Positions 25,141 through 32,731 of a DNA stretch of 64,000 nt are shown piece by piece. The stretch is from Bacillota bacterium (lineage in GTDB: Bacteria > Bacillota > Clostridia > Oscillospirales > Acutalibacteraceae). Below the pieces are notes generated by a model, which worked only from the letters and a program-made list of their open reading frames with translations, was not told the DNA's origin and made no database searches. A program made the translations under genes and the position numbers. The stretch spans positions 1 through 64,000 of the forward strand of contig JAKJCA010000005.1 in NCBI GenBank assembly GCA_022706685.1. The letters are read 5' to 3'. Numbering within the stretch: the stretch's first letter is position 1; each line of letters starts with the position of its first letter.

Positions 25141-26382
25141 ATGGACTTTTCGGCAAAAGACAGGGATATCATCAGACGCCTTGCCTCCCGCTATATGGAA
25201 TACGCTTGCCTGAGCGTTCAACGGGAAAAAATGGAATGGTGGAAAGCGCTCAACCGCGGCAAACCCGTGCGGCCGATGATTGCCATCGACCAGCTGCCCC
25301 TGAACGAACTCAACGCGCAGGGCGAGCTCGACTGCCTTTGCGAAGACGGGTTTTGCCGTATGCTCGAAGCCCCGCTGCGGCTGGCGGTTTACAAATGGGA
25401 ACACTTCCCCGCGGATATGGTGCTCGAGCCCTTTATTACCGTGCCGAAAAACATCCGTTGCTCCGGCTACTCCATAGGGGCCGATGAAACGACGCTCGCC
25501 ACCGACGAAGCGAACGGCGTGGTTTCGCACAAGTATAAAAACCTGATCAAGACGTTCGACGATATCTCGAAAATCAAAGATGTCCATTACGAGCACGACG
25601 AAGAAACCAGCCGCCTCTGGCTTGACGGCGCCGCGGCGCTTCTGGACGGGATCGCCCCGGTACGGCAGAGCGGCGGAGTGCAGTTCCACCTCGGCGTGTG
25701 GGACACGCTGTCGACCCTGATGGGGGTTGACCAAATCTATTACGACATCCTCGACCGCCCGGATTTTATCCACGCGGTCATGGAAAGAATAACAAGCGCC
25801 CTGCTCAACGGCATTGAGGAAGCCGACCGGCTCGGCCTTTGCGACGACACGGCCAACACCTGCCACTGTTCTTACTGCTATACCGACGAACTGCTGCCCG
25901 ATTTCGGAGCGGGAAAGGGTCCGCGCGCGCAAAACGCGTGGGCGTTCGGCATGGCGCAGCTGTTCACCTCCGTTTCGCCCGCGGTGACGGCGGAGTTTGA
26001 AATCCCGTATATCTCCCGCATGGCCGAGCGGTTCGGCATGCTCTACTACGGCTGCTGCGACCGGCTGGACGACCGCCTGGACTTGGTTAAGCAAATCCCG
26101 CATCTCAAAAAGGTGTCCTGCAGCCCGTGGAGCGACCGCGAGAAGTTCGCTGAGGCCATCGGACCCGGTCTGGTGATGTCGGTCAAACCAAACCCGGCGC
26201 TGCTGGCGATGGATACTTTTGATCCCGTCGCTGTCAAAAAGGATTTGGATGCGGCGCTCGACGCCGCGAAGCGCAACAATGTTTGCATCGAGTTCATCCT
26301 CAAAGACATTTCCACCGTTCGTTACGAGCCGCAACGGCTGACGCGGTGGGCCGAAATCGCCCTGAGGGCGGCGGAATCATAA
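25141..26382 (+). CDS. Uroporphyrinogen decarboxylase-like protein
   Basis: A 413-residue protein of the URO-D superfamily, which also holds corrinoid-dependent methyltransferases. The C-terminal barrel pattern is visible: MLYYGCCDRLDDRLDLVKQIPHLKKVSCSPWSDR, then GLVMSVKPNPALLA and CVEFILKDIS. Cys- and His-containing CHCSYCYTDE (about 240) might bind a metal. Haem genes are absent nearby, so a real uroporphyrinogen decarboxylase is unlikely. In Clostridia such proteins are common paralogs acting in methyl transfer or in unknown ways. GAAAGGAAG precedes the ATG. It appears to be monocistronic. Confidence 0.78.
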   Translation: MDFSAKDRDIIRRLASRYMEYACLSVQREKMEWWKALNRGKPVRPMIAIDQLPLNELNAQGELDCLCEDGFCRMLEAPLRLAVYKWEHFPADMVLEPFITVPKNIRCSGYSIGADETTLATDEANGVVSHKYKNLIKTFDDISKIKDVHYEHDEETSRLWLDGAAALLDGIAPVRQSGGVQFHLGVWDTLSTLMGVDQIYYDILDRPDFIHAVMERITSALLNGIEEADRLGLCDDTANTCHCSYCYTDELLPDFGAGKGPRAQNAWAFGMAQLFTSVSPAVTAEFEIPYISRMAERFGMLYYGCCDRLDDRLDLVKQIPHLKKVSCSPWSDREKFAEAIGPGLVMSVKPNPALLAMDTFDPVAVKKDLDAALDAAKRNNVCIEFILKDISTVRYEPQRLTRWAEIALRAAES

Positions 26383-26414
26383 CGCCGGATATCCGAAATG
26401 CATGGCAAAAATAT

Positions 26415-26450
26415 GGGAGGCGGAGCAAGTTTGCGCCGTCTCCCCTTGTT
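26415..26450. terminator. Hairpin between convergent genes
   Basis: GGGAGGCGGAGC (26415-26426) pairs imperfectly with GCGCCGTCTCCC (26433-26444), followed by CTTGTTT. Confidence 0.6.
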
Positions 26451-26467
26451 TCGGAGCAGCGGAAAGT

Positions 26468-28867
26468 TTAATTGAGCTCGATCGAGAAAAGCATCGGCTC
26501 GTAGGGTTCCAGCGTAAAGGGGCCCGCGAGGGTCTTTTGAGTAATGAGTTCTTCCAGCCGCGTCAGTCTTTTCCCCTGATAAACCAGCGAGACTCCGCCG
26601 ATGGGAACGCTGCTGTAATTGCAGACATTGACCAGCAGCCGGCCGTTATATTCGGCGGTGCGCCACTCCGTGTTCAAGACCGTCCCGGAAAGCGGGTTGA
26701 CGAACAATACGTCATTGGGGCTCATTTCGAGCATTTTATCCCGCAGCGAAGCGACGGTCATGGGAATGAGCGGAGGAACGAACAGCAAGCCGGAAACATT
26801 GCGGCTGAGCGTCAGCAGGGTATATAGGCCGCCGAACTTGCCGGAATCGGCTTTGGTTAAAAACGAGAAGACGGGTTTCAGCGCCGCAGCGAGCGCGCCG
26901 ATGATATTGCCGACGGGGTTGAAGCCGAAAACCGTGCAGTTGCGGTACACCGATTTCAGCAGCGCGGCGTCCTGCGGCCTGCCCGTCTCGTCGAGGTCCA
27001 TGCACCGGTTCATCAGCAGCACCTCGTTGCCGGCCAGCGCGTAACGGTTGACCGCCTCGAGCGTCGCTCTTTTGACGCTCATCGCGTTGGGAACCACCAG
27101 CAGCATGCCGTCTTCAAGGCCGGGGATAGTGTCCTCGGTCACATAACGGACGCTTTTCCCCGCGCACGCGGCGGCCTGGACCGCAAGCAGGATAAAATTG
27201 GGCGACATCATATCAAGCGTTCGGGCGTTGTCGGAGAACAGGATGGCGACCTCTTCTTTTGTGTTGTCGAAAGCGTTGACTTCGAGCGCGAGGCGGTTGA
27301 GGTCGAGAGCGGTCCTGCCGACCGACGCGATGCATTCGGGGCGGTGCAGGATGCTGCCGTTGAAGTCGCTCGCGTCGTCGAAAGAGCGTTCCCACACCCA
27401 GATGGTGCTCGCGTCCCTGCCGTGGATGGCGCCCTGCCACATGTCCGCGCCGACAAATGAGGTCAACAGTTCGTTCTCCCGTTCGCCGTAGAGGGCCGAG
27501 CGGTCGCCGATAATATGGTCTTCGGAATTGAACGTGGGGACATCGTGCATATCGCCGATATAGTCGTACCAGCCGTTTTTAAAATACAAATTGGAGTGCG
27601 TGTTGTTGAGGTTTGCCCAGGAATCATTGCCGTTGAAATCGCAGAATTCGGCAAATTCGCTGTATTGGGTGCCGCGCCAGGATGAAGTTTCCGCATAGGA
27701 GAGATAACTCATCACCTTGGAATCCACCGGGACGCAAGTGTATTCCTTGATGATGCCGGCCATCCAGGCATGCCAGCCCGACAGCAGGGCGTTGTTGAAA
27801 TCGGTCCATACGACGGCAAGCGCGTTTCTTTCGCCCTCCGCGGGCATTTTCGCGTCCGAAAACGACCGGTAAGAAGTGCCGATTTCCGCGTTGAGGTTCT
27901 CGACAATGCCGAATCTCCCGGCGAGGTATTCCTGCCAGGCGGGGAAATCGTAAGCGGATTTCGAGCTGGTGTAGACCGGTTCGTTGCTCAGGCAGATGTC
28001 GAAAAGCGCCTCACAGTCCTTGATCATGGGAATGAGGGTGCGCAGATAAGCCTCGATGACCCTGCGCGCGACGGGATGGTTGATATGGTACTGCAAAAAA
28101 GAGCCGCTTTCGGGGAATGCGAGGTCCGGATAGTACGCATAAAGGAAGGCCGGGAAATAATGGGGGGATATCAGCAAACTGACGCAGACATTGTTCGCGG
28201 CAGCGCGCCGGAGCATCGGGATAATCCGGTTGGCGATCGCAGAGGTGTCGATATCGAACAGGTCCCCTTCGTTGAGCCCGTTATGGCTCCCCTGCCCCAG
28301 GGGCACGATGATGGAGTTGGGGCCGATTTCATTCTGAATAATGTTGGCCCCCAGCGAATTAAGAATGGGAATATCGGCCGCAGCCTGGCCGAAATGGCCG
28401 TAGCCGACAAAATAGCAGGGCCTTTCGCCCCAAGTGGTCTGCGCGAAAATGGCAGGCCCCCGGGCGGTGCGCGCCCCGTTGAGGTAACGCGGCGCCTGCT
28501 GCGGCTGCGCTTCGCCTGCCAGAAAAGACTCGAGGCTGCCTTTCGCCGAGAAATACAGGCGGTTGAGCGAGTTGACGGTAAACTCAAGCTGTTCGGCGTA
28601 ACCGGCCGCTTTGTCCTGCTCGAGGAGGACGGCGTATTTTTTCAGCACCGCGATGTTAACCGATTCGTACGGGCAGTTCATCCCTTTTTCGCCGCAAAGC
28701 GCCACCAGGCCTTCGAGTTCGGCAATCATCCTGCCGAGTTTTTCCGTATCCAGCCGGGAGATGTCGGGCGGAACGCTCAGGCCGGGCGGCTCGGGGGATA
28801 CCGCCGCAGCGGGAAAACAAAGCGCCAGCACCAGCAGCACGGCGAGCGCGGTTTTGAGTTTTTTCAT
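26468..28867 (-). CDS. Secreted clan GH-A glycosidase, GH42-like
   Basis: A 799-residue exported protein with a clear signal peptide (KKLKTALAVLLVLALCFPAAA). An alpha-helical N-terminal region (about 35-130) precedes a TIM barrel. CLSNEPVYTS carries the likely acid/base Glu296 (Asn-Glu pair of clan GH-A), and TFNSEDHII carries a likely nucleophile Glu449. The next domain (about 515-610, ILLAVQAAACAG...LVVPNAMSV) looks like the GH42 trimerisation domain fold, followed by a beta-rich tail. Substrate unknown; beta-galactosides are possible, other beta-glycosides equally so. It is the last gene of the leftward PI-PLC operon, starting 3 bases after the PHP gene. Confidence 0.75.
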   Translation of the reverse strand: MKKLKTALAVLLVLALCFPAAAVSPEPPGLSVPPDISRLDTEKLGRMIAELEGLVALCGEKGMNCPYESVNIAVLKKYAVLLEQDKAAGYAEQLEFTVNSLNRLYFSAKGSLESFLAGEAQPQQAPRYLNGARTARGPAIFAQTTWGERPCYFVGYGHFGQAAADIPILNSLGANIIQNEIGPNSIIVPLGQGSHNGLNEGDLFDIDTSAIANRIIPMLRRAAANNVCVSLLISPHYFPAFLYAYYPDLAFPESGSFLQYHINHPVARRVIEAYLRTLIPMIKDCEALFDICLSNEPVYTSSKSAYDFPAWQEYLAGRFGIVENLNAEIGTSYRSFSDAKMPAEGERNALAVVWTDFNNALLSGWHAWMAGIIKEYTCVPVDSKVMSYLSYAETSSWRGTQYSEFAEFCDFNGNDSWANLNNTHSNLYFKNGWYDYIGDMHDVPTFNSEDHIIGDRSALYGERENELLTSFVGADMWQGAIHGRDASTIWVWERSFDDASDFNGSILHRPECIASVGRTALDLNRLALEVNAFDNTKEEVAILFSDNARTLDMMSPNFILLAVQAAACAGKSVRYVTEDTIPGLEDGMLLVVPNAMSVKRATLEAVNRYALAGNEVLLMNRCMDLDETGRPQDAALLKSVYRNCTVFGFNPVGNIIGALAAALKPVFSFLTKADSGKFGGLYTLLTLSRNVSGLLFVPPLIPMTVASLRDKMLEMSPNDVLFVNPLSGTVLNTEWRTAEYNGRLLVNVCNYSSVPIGGVSLVYQGKRLTRLEELITQKTLAGPFTLEPYEPMLFSIELN

Positions 28868-28870
28868 TTT

Positions 28871-29857
28871 TCACACCTCTTTCCAATCGTTGTCAACGGC
28901 ATATAGCGGGCTTGTAAATGCAAGCAGGCATGTTTCGTTCCCGAGCGTGCCCCACAGTTCGCCCCGGTACCAGCCGGGCGCGGCTTCGATGCGGATGCGC
29001 GCGGGAAGGGCGGAAAACGGCGCTTCCGATACGGTTCGTCCGCCGGTACCGACCAGGCGGAACGTTTCCGGCCGCAAATCCCGCGGATGCAAAAGCTCTT
29101 TTCTGCGGTCCGGATCTGCGGCAAAGAAAAAATCCGCCTCGCCCGCCGGAATAACGTCTCCCGGCCAGGCGTCTCCTTCGCGCGAAACAGCCCGCACCGT
29201 CAGCAGCGGGCCCGCGCTGACGCAGACACGGCCGTTTTTCAGCGCCCCGGCCATGCCGTCCCCCGTCAGAAAGGCTCTTTCGCTGCCAAGCCATGTGCAG
29301 GCGAACGCCTCGCCCGCGGCCGGGTCCGAATGCCAGTCCCTGCCGAAGGTACCCGCGATATGGCAACCCCTGTCGAGCAGGTCGTTCCACAGGGCGAACG
29401 TCCTCCCGCGCGAGGGTTGGGACCATGGGGAGGGTCCCGACCAAACCTCCATAAAGGAGATGTCGTCCCAGCGGCGGACATTAAAGTCCCAATAACAGCC
29501 GGTACACATCGGGCTGCCGAGGGCGAAGGGATGCGCGGCGCCCGCGACGCCGCCTTTCGACGTGATTTCGCGCGTTTTTTCGTCGATATTGTCCGGCCGC
29601 ACTTCGCGCCAGTCAACGAACTCCCCGCAGTCCATGACGAGCATATGGCCGTAAAAGGTCGTCCATTCGATACCGCGGAGCACGCAGGGGGATTGCCCGT
29701 CTTTTGCAATCGTGTCGAAGCCCGACAGGGTGTTGTGGTCGGTCAGCGCAATGCCGTCGAGCGAGAGTTCCCGCGCTTTTTCCCGCAGCAGAGCCGGCGT
29801 AAACTGCCCGTCGCTGTGGACAGTATGGCAATGCAGTTCGCAGGCGAACCAGTTCAT
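28871..29857 (-). CDS. CehA/McbA-type PHP-domain metallohydrolase
   Basis: A 328-residue PHP-fold hydrolase. The first metal motif ELHCHTVHSDGQ (HxH then D), the second GIALTDHNTLSG (DHN), Glu in RGIEWTT, AHPFAL and the late GRDWHSD together supply the usual trinuclear metal ligands. CehA/McbA proteins are phosphoesterase-like enzymes, named after carbaryl hydrolysis, but their native substrates are mostly unknown. No signal peptide is seen. GGAGGG lies 6 bases before ATG 29857, which overlaps the stop of the small upstream gene by 4 bases. Confidence 0.85.
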   Translation of the reverse strand: MNWFACELHCHTVHSDGQFTPALLREKARELSLDGIALTDHNTLSGFDTIAKDGQSPCVLRGIEWTTFYGHMLVMDCGEFVDWREVRPDNIDEKTREITSKGGVAGAAHPFALGSPMCTGCYWDFNVRRWDDISFMEVWSGPSPWSQPSRGRTFALWNDLLDRGCHIAGTFGRDWHSDPAAGEAFACTWLGSERAFLTGDGMAGALKNGRVCVSAGPLLTVRAVSREGDAWPGDVIPAGEADFFFAADPDRRKELLHPRDLRPETFRLVGTGGRTVSEAPFSALPARIRIEAAPGWYRGELWGTLGNETCLLAFTSPLYAVDNDWKEV

Positions 29858-30321
29858 GTTTCGCCCTCCGTAGCACCGTAGGCCTCGAGGACAAAAACGC
29901 ATTGAGGCGTCGCGACGCAGTGGGCGCTGACGACAGCGTGCCAGAGGCCGGGTTTGAGGCTTGTGACAGCGAAACCGGGCGAACATTTCCCCGGCGCGAC
30001 GGTATGGCGCTGGACCGGATTGTGCCGGTGCGCGCAGCCCGCATAGCCAGAGGGCGTGTCGAGCGAGAGTGTTAAAAGATTCTGCACGGGCAGATAATCC
30101 TGCCACCGGAGAGTCTGCCCCGACGCTGCCGCGGGCGCGTATCTCTTAAGGCCGTCGAGGATCAGGCGGCGTGAAAGGCCCCGATCTTCGCAGCGTTTCG
30201 GGGCGTAGGAAAAACGCAGTTCCACAGCCGCGAGATTGGCCGTTACTTCAAACGCGAAAGCCATGTGCGTTTTTGAGTCGGCGGGGGTGAGAATTTTCTC
30301 CGCCGTAAAAAGAAGTTTCAT
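29854..30321 (-). CDS. Small conserved-looking protein preceding the PHP hydrolase
   Basis: A 155-residue protein of unknown family, without signal peptide. It reads like a beta-sandwich: FAFEVTANLAAVELRFSYAP, then NLLTLSLDTPSGYAG and GLWHAVVSAHCV. It overlaps the PI-PLC gene by 4 bases upstream and the PHP gene by 4 bases downstream, so all three are translationally coupled. The YAGCAHRHNPVQRHTVAP segment is histidine-rich and might bind metal. In some CehA-type proteins a beta-sandwich domain is fused to the PHP domain; this gene could be that domain encoded separately. Confidence 0.65.
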   Translation of the reverse strand: MKLLFTAEKILTPADSKTHMAFAFEVTANLAAVELRFSYAPKRCEDRGLSRRLILDGLKRYAPAAASGQTLRWQDYLPVQNLLTLSLDTPSGYAGCAHRHNPVQRHTVAPGKCSPGFAVTSLKPGLWHAVVSAHCVATPQCVFVLEAYGATEGET

Positions 30322-31223
30322 AAAACGTCCTGAAAATTGCTCGCGATAATCTTTTCACACAGCGACTTTGTCGGGAAGTCGAGGATGATCCAGCCGACAT
30401 TCCTGCCCGGCTCGAGCGGATAGGACGCAAACGCGCGGTTGACCGCCTTGGCGTTGATTTTGGGCCCGGCAATCCTGCCGAAAGTGCTTAGAAAATGCAG
30501 GCAGAGCGTCGCTGCGCCCGGCCGCGCCGCGTCGAGCGCGGGTTTTGCCGCGCGCTCCCATTTCACTTTGCCCGGGAAACGGAAACGGTCCTGAATCACG
30601 GCTTCGAGCCCGGAAGGCGTTCCGTCGAGCCGCTCGATGTCACAGCGCAGCGGTTCGGCGCTTTCCGTCGACCCCTGTTCGGGCCAGTTGGACAGGTTGA
30701 TGCCGGTGTTGAGGTCCGTGCAGCCTTTTGCCGAACCGGTGCCGCAGCGGCGCACAAGGACGATTTTACCCCGGCATTCGCCGAGAGCCGGATAACGGTT
30801 TTCCAGAAACCAGAGGTCCTGCCCGGCGATATGCTGCCGGAAAAATTCGGCAAAAAAGATGTCGGCGTTGTCGCCGGCGTCCATTTTGACGCTCATGAAA
30901 ACCGTTTCGCCCGGGTTTGCAGCAAGGAAGGCGGAGCACATGGCCCAAATATCCTCAAAATAGAGCGGCGGCGCGCCCGGGCCCCGGCGCGCCCTGCAGC
31001 TGCCGATACCGTGCACCGCGCGGAAACGGCCGTCCCTGAGTTCAAGCCGGATATCGAGGAAACGCACGCCGGTTTCGAGCTGGGCGGCAATGCTCATATC
31101 CTGGCAGCTGAACAGAACAGGCAGCACGATAAACTGCGTCGAGCTGTCGTGCGTACCGGGCAGATTGACCAGGCACGAGGGTGTTTCGCCGGGAAGCAGT
31201 GACATCCATTTCGCGGTTTCCAT
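30318..31223 (-). CDS. Phosphatidylinositol-specific phospholipase C-like protein
   Basis: A 301-residue X-domain phospholipase C. The catalytic set is recognisable: His25-Asp26 in PGTHDSST, Arg59 in FLDIRL and His71 in AVHGIG, as in bacterial PI-PLC, which cleaves phosphatidylinositol to cyclic inositol phosphate and diacylglycerol. The C-terminal part (LDFPTKSLCEKII) also fits. No signal peptide is seen, unlike the secreted toxins, so it may act inside the cell or leave by another route. GGAGG lies 6 bases before ATG 31223. It is the first gene of the PI-PLC / small protein / PHP / glycosidase operon. Confidence 0.85.
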   Translation of the reverse strand: METAKWMSLLPGETPSCLVNLPGTHDSSTQFIVLPVLFSCQDMSIAAQLETGVRFLDIRLELRDGRFRAVHGIGSCRARRGPGAPPLYFEDIWAMCSAFLAANPGETVFMSVKMDAGDNADIFFAEFFRQHIAGQDLWFLENRYPALGECRGKIVLVRRCGTGSAKGCTDLNTGINLSNWPEQGSTESAEPLRCDIERLDGTPSGLEAVIQDRFRFPGKVKWERAAKPALDAARPGAATLCLHFLSTFGRIAGPKINAKAVNRAFASYPLEPGRNVGWIILDFPTKSLCEKIIASNFQDVL

Positions 31224-31276
31224 GCCGTACCTCCGCCGGTCCGCCGGCCGTATATTTCCGGATACTTTTCGCGCTG

Positions 31277-31305
31277 ATTATAACGCGGGACCCTTTCAAA
31301 TTCAA
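31277..31305 (-). promoter_or_regulatory. Sigma-A promoter of the PI-PLC operon
   Basis: TTGAAT (31305-31300), 17 bases, perfect TATAAT (31282-31277), 53 bases before the ATG. Confidence 0.7.
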
Positions 31306-31349
31306 GAGCGACGCCGCCGCGCGGCAAGGCCGGCCGTGTTGACGGCGGC

Positions 31350-31378
31350 TTGTAAAAAACAGCTGGTGCGTGTAAAAT
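31350..31378 (+). promoter_or_regulatory. Promoter of the F420-ligase-like operon
   Basis: TTGTAA (31350-31355), 17 bases, TAAAAT (31373-31378), 56 bases before the ATG. Confidence 0.5.
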
Positions 31379-31434
31379 GAACGGCAATGAGGGGGCTTCG
31401 GAACAACGGCCCCGACGGGAAGGAAGCAGGCTTT

Positions 31435-32172
31435 ATGGATATCGCAGCGCTCGTGCCGAACAGCGGAAAAAAACTGGAAATCGAAACCGCTTACGGCACT
31501 TTTTGCAGATACCCGGTCAAAACGCACGTCGTAATGAAAGGCGACAGTCTGGAAAAAATCATGGACGATTACGTCCGCCCCTATGCGAAAGAGGGGGATA
31601 TGATTTTTATCAGTGAAAAAATCGTCGCCATCAGTCAGGGGCGCGCCTTTAAAATCGAGGATATCCACCCGACCAAACTCGCCATTTTTCTCAGCCGTTT
31701 TGTTTACAAAACGCCCTACGGCATCGGTCTGGGCATCCCGAGCACCATGCAGCTGGCCATCGACGATATCGGCAAGCCGAAAATCCTTTTTGCGGCGTTT
31801 TGCTCCGCGGTGACCAAACCGTTCGGTGTGCGCGGGGTCTTTTATAAAATCGTCGGCGACAAGGGCAGGGCCATCGACGGCCCGTGCGACTACACGCTGC
31901 CGCCCTACAACCATTATGCGAAACTGGCGCCGAAGGACCCCGATCAGGTCGCCGACACGCTGGAGAAGCACACCGGGCTGCCGGTCGTCATCATCGACAG
32001 CAACGACCTCGGCCGCGAAGTGCTGGGCAAATCGCGCAGCGCGCCCGCTGTCGAGGTCTGCAAAGCCGTCTTCGCGGACAATCCGCTCGGCCAGGCAGCG
32101 CAGCAGACGCCGGTCGCCATCGTGCGCAGGGCCGAAACAATGGCGTCAGCCGATACGGCAGGAGGAAACTGA
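31435..32172 (+). CDS. Coenzyme F420-0:L-glutamate ligase (CofE)-like protein
   Basis: A 245-residue protein of the F420 gamma-glutamyl ligase family. Characteristic stretches are GDMIFISEKIVAISQGR, the GIGLGIPSTMQLAIDDIG stretch, FGVRGVFYKIVG and VVIIDSNDLGREVLGKS. In methanogens and actinobacteria CofE adds glutamates to F420, but no other F420 biosynthesis gene is in the window. Here it is followed, with a 1-base overlap, by an XRE-cupin regulator and an acyl-CoA synthetase-like gene, so it may ligate a different acid or amine. AAGGAAG precedes ATG 31435; the open frame extends 16 codons upstream without a better start. Confidence 0.8.
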   Translation: MDIAALVPNSGKKLEIETAYGTFCRYPVKTHVVMKGDSLEKIMDDYVRPYAKEGDMIFISEKIVAISQGRAFKIEDIHPTKLAIFLSRFVYKTPYGIGLGIPSTMQLAIDDIGKPKILFAAFCSAVTKPFGVRGVFYKIVGDKGRAIDGPCDYTLPPYNHYAKLAPKDPDQVADTLEKHTGLPVVIIDSNDLGREVLGKSRSAPAVEVCKAVFADNPLGQAAQQTPVAIVRRAETMASADTAGGN

Positions 32173-32720
32173 TGGAAAGCGAACTGAAACAAATCCCCAA
32201 AAGAATCAAGGAACTCCGCGAAATCCTTGAAATTTCCGCCATGGATATGGCTGGCAAACTCGGCATCAGCCTGGAGGATTACCTGCTCTACGAAACCGGC
32301 GGCAGCGATATTCCCATCAGCGCGCTGTATAAGATTGCCGCGGCGCTGGGCACCGATTTCACGGTGCTGATTACCGGCGATTCGCCGAGAATGAACACCT
32401 ACACGGTCGTGCGCAGCGGCGAAGGCGTTGCCGTGGAACGTTACCCCGGTTATCATTTCGAAAGCCTCGCGTTCAATTTCAAAAACCGGAGCATGGAACC
32501 GATGCTGGTGGAAATCAGCCGGCAGGACACCGAGCCCGCGCTCGTCATGCACAGCGGCCAGGAGTTCAACTACGTCCTTGAAGGCAGCGTGAAAATCACG
32601 GTCGGCAAGAACGTTTTTATCCTTAATCCGGGCGACAGTATCTACTTTAACCCCGCGCTGCCGCACAGGCAGGCGGCGGTCGGGGAAACGACAAAATTCC
32701 TGACGGTCATCATGGAATAA
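32172..32720 (+). CDS. XRE-family regulator with C-terminal cupin
   Basis: A 182-residue regulator with an N-terminal helix-turn-helix (about 8-65: RIKELREILEISAMDMAGKLGIS, then YETGGSDIPISALYKIAAALG) and a cupin sensor domain (about 105-180: MHSGQEFNYVLEGSVKITVG, then LNPGDSIYFNPALPHRQ). The cupin would bind a small ligand or metal and tune DNA binding. Its ATG shares one base with the stop of the CofE-like gene, and the acyl-CoA synthetase starts 11 bases later, so it probably regulates its own operon. AGGAGGA precedes the start. Confidence 0.9.
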   Translation: MESELKQIPKRIKELREILEISAMDMAGKLGISLEDYLLYETGGSDIPISALYKIAAALGTDFTVLITGDSPRMNTYTVVRSGEGVAVERYPGYHFESLAFNFKNRSMEPMLVEISRQDTEPALVMHSGQEFNYVLEGSVKITVGKNVFILNPGDSIYFNPALPHRQAAVGETTKFLTVIME

Positions 32721-32731
32721 GGAGGAACAGC

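Noticed and set aside
25141-26382. True uroporphyrinogen decarboxylase of haem synthesis
   Set aside because: No tetrapyrrole genes nearby, and it resembles the broad methyltransferase-like branch.
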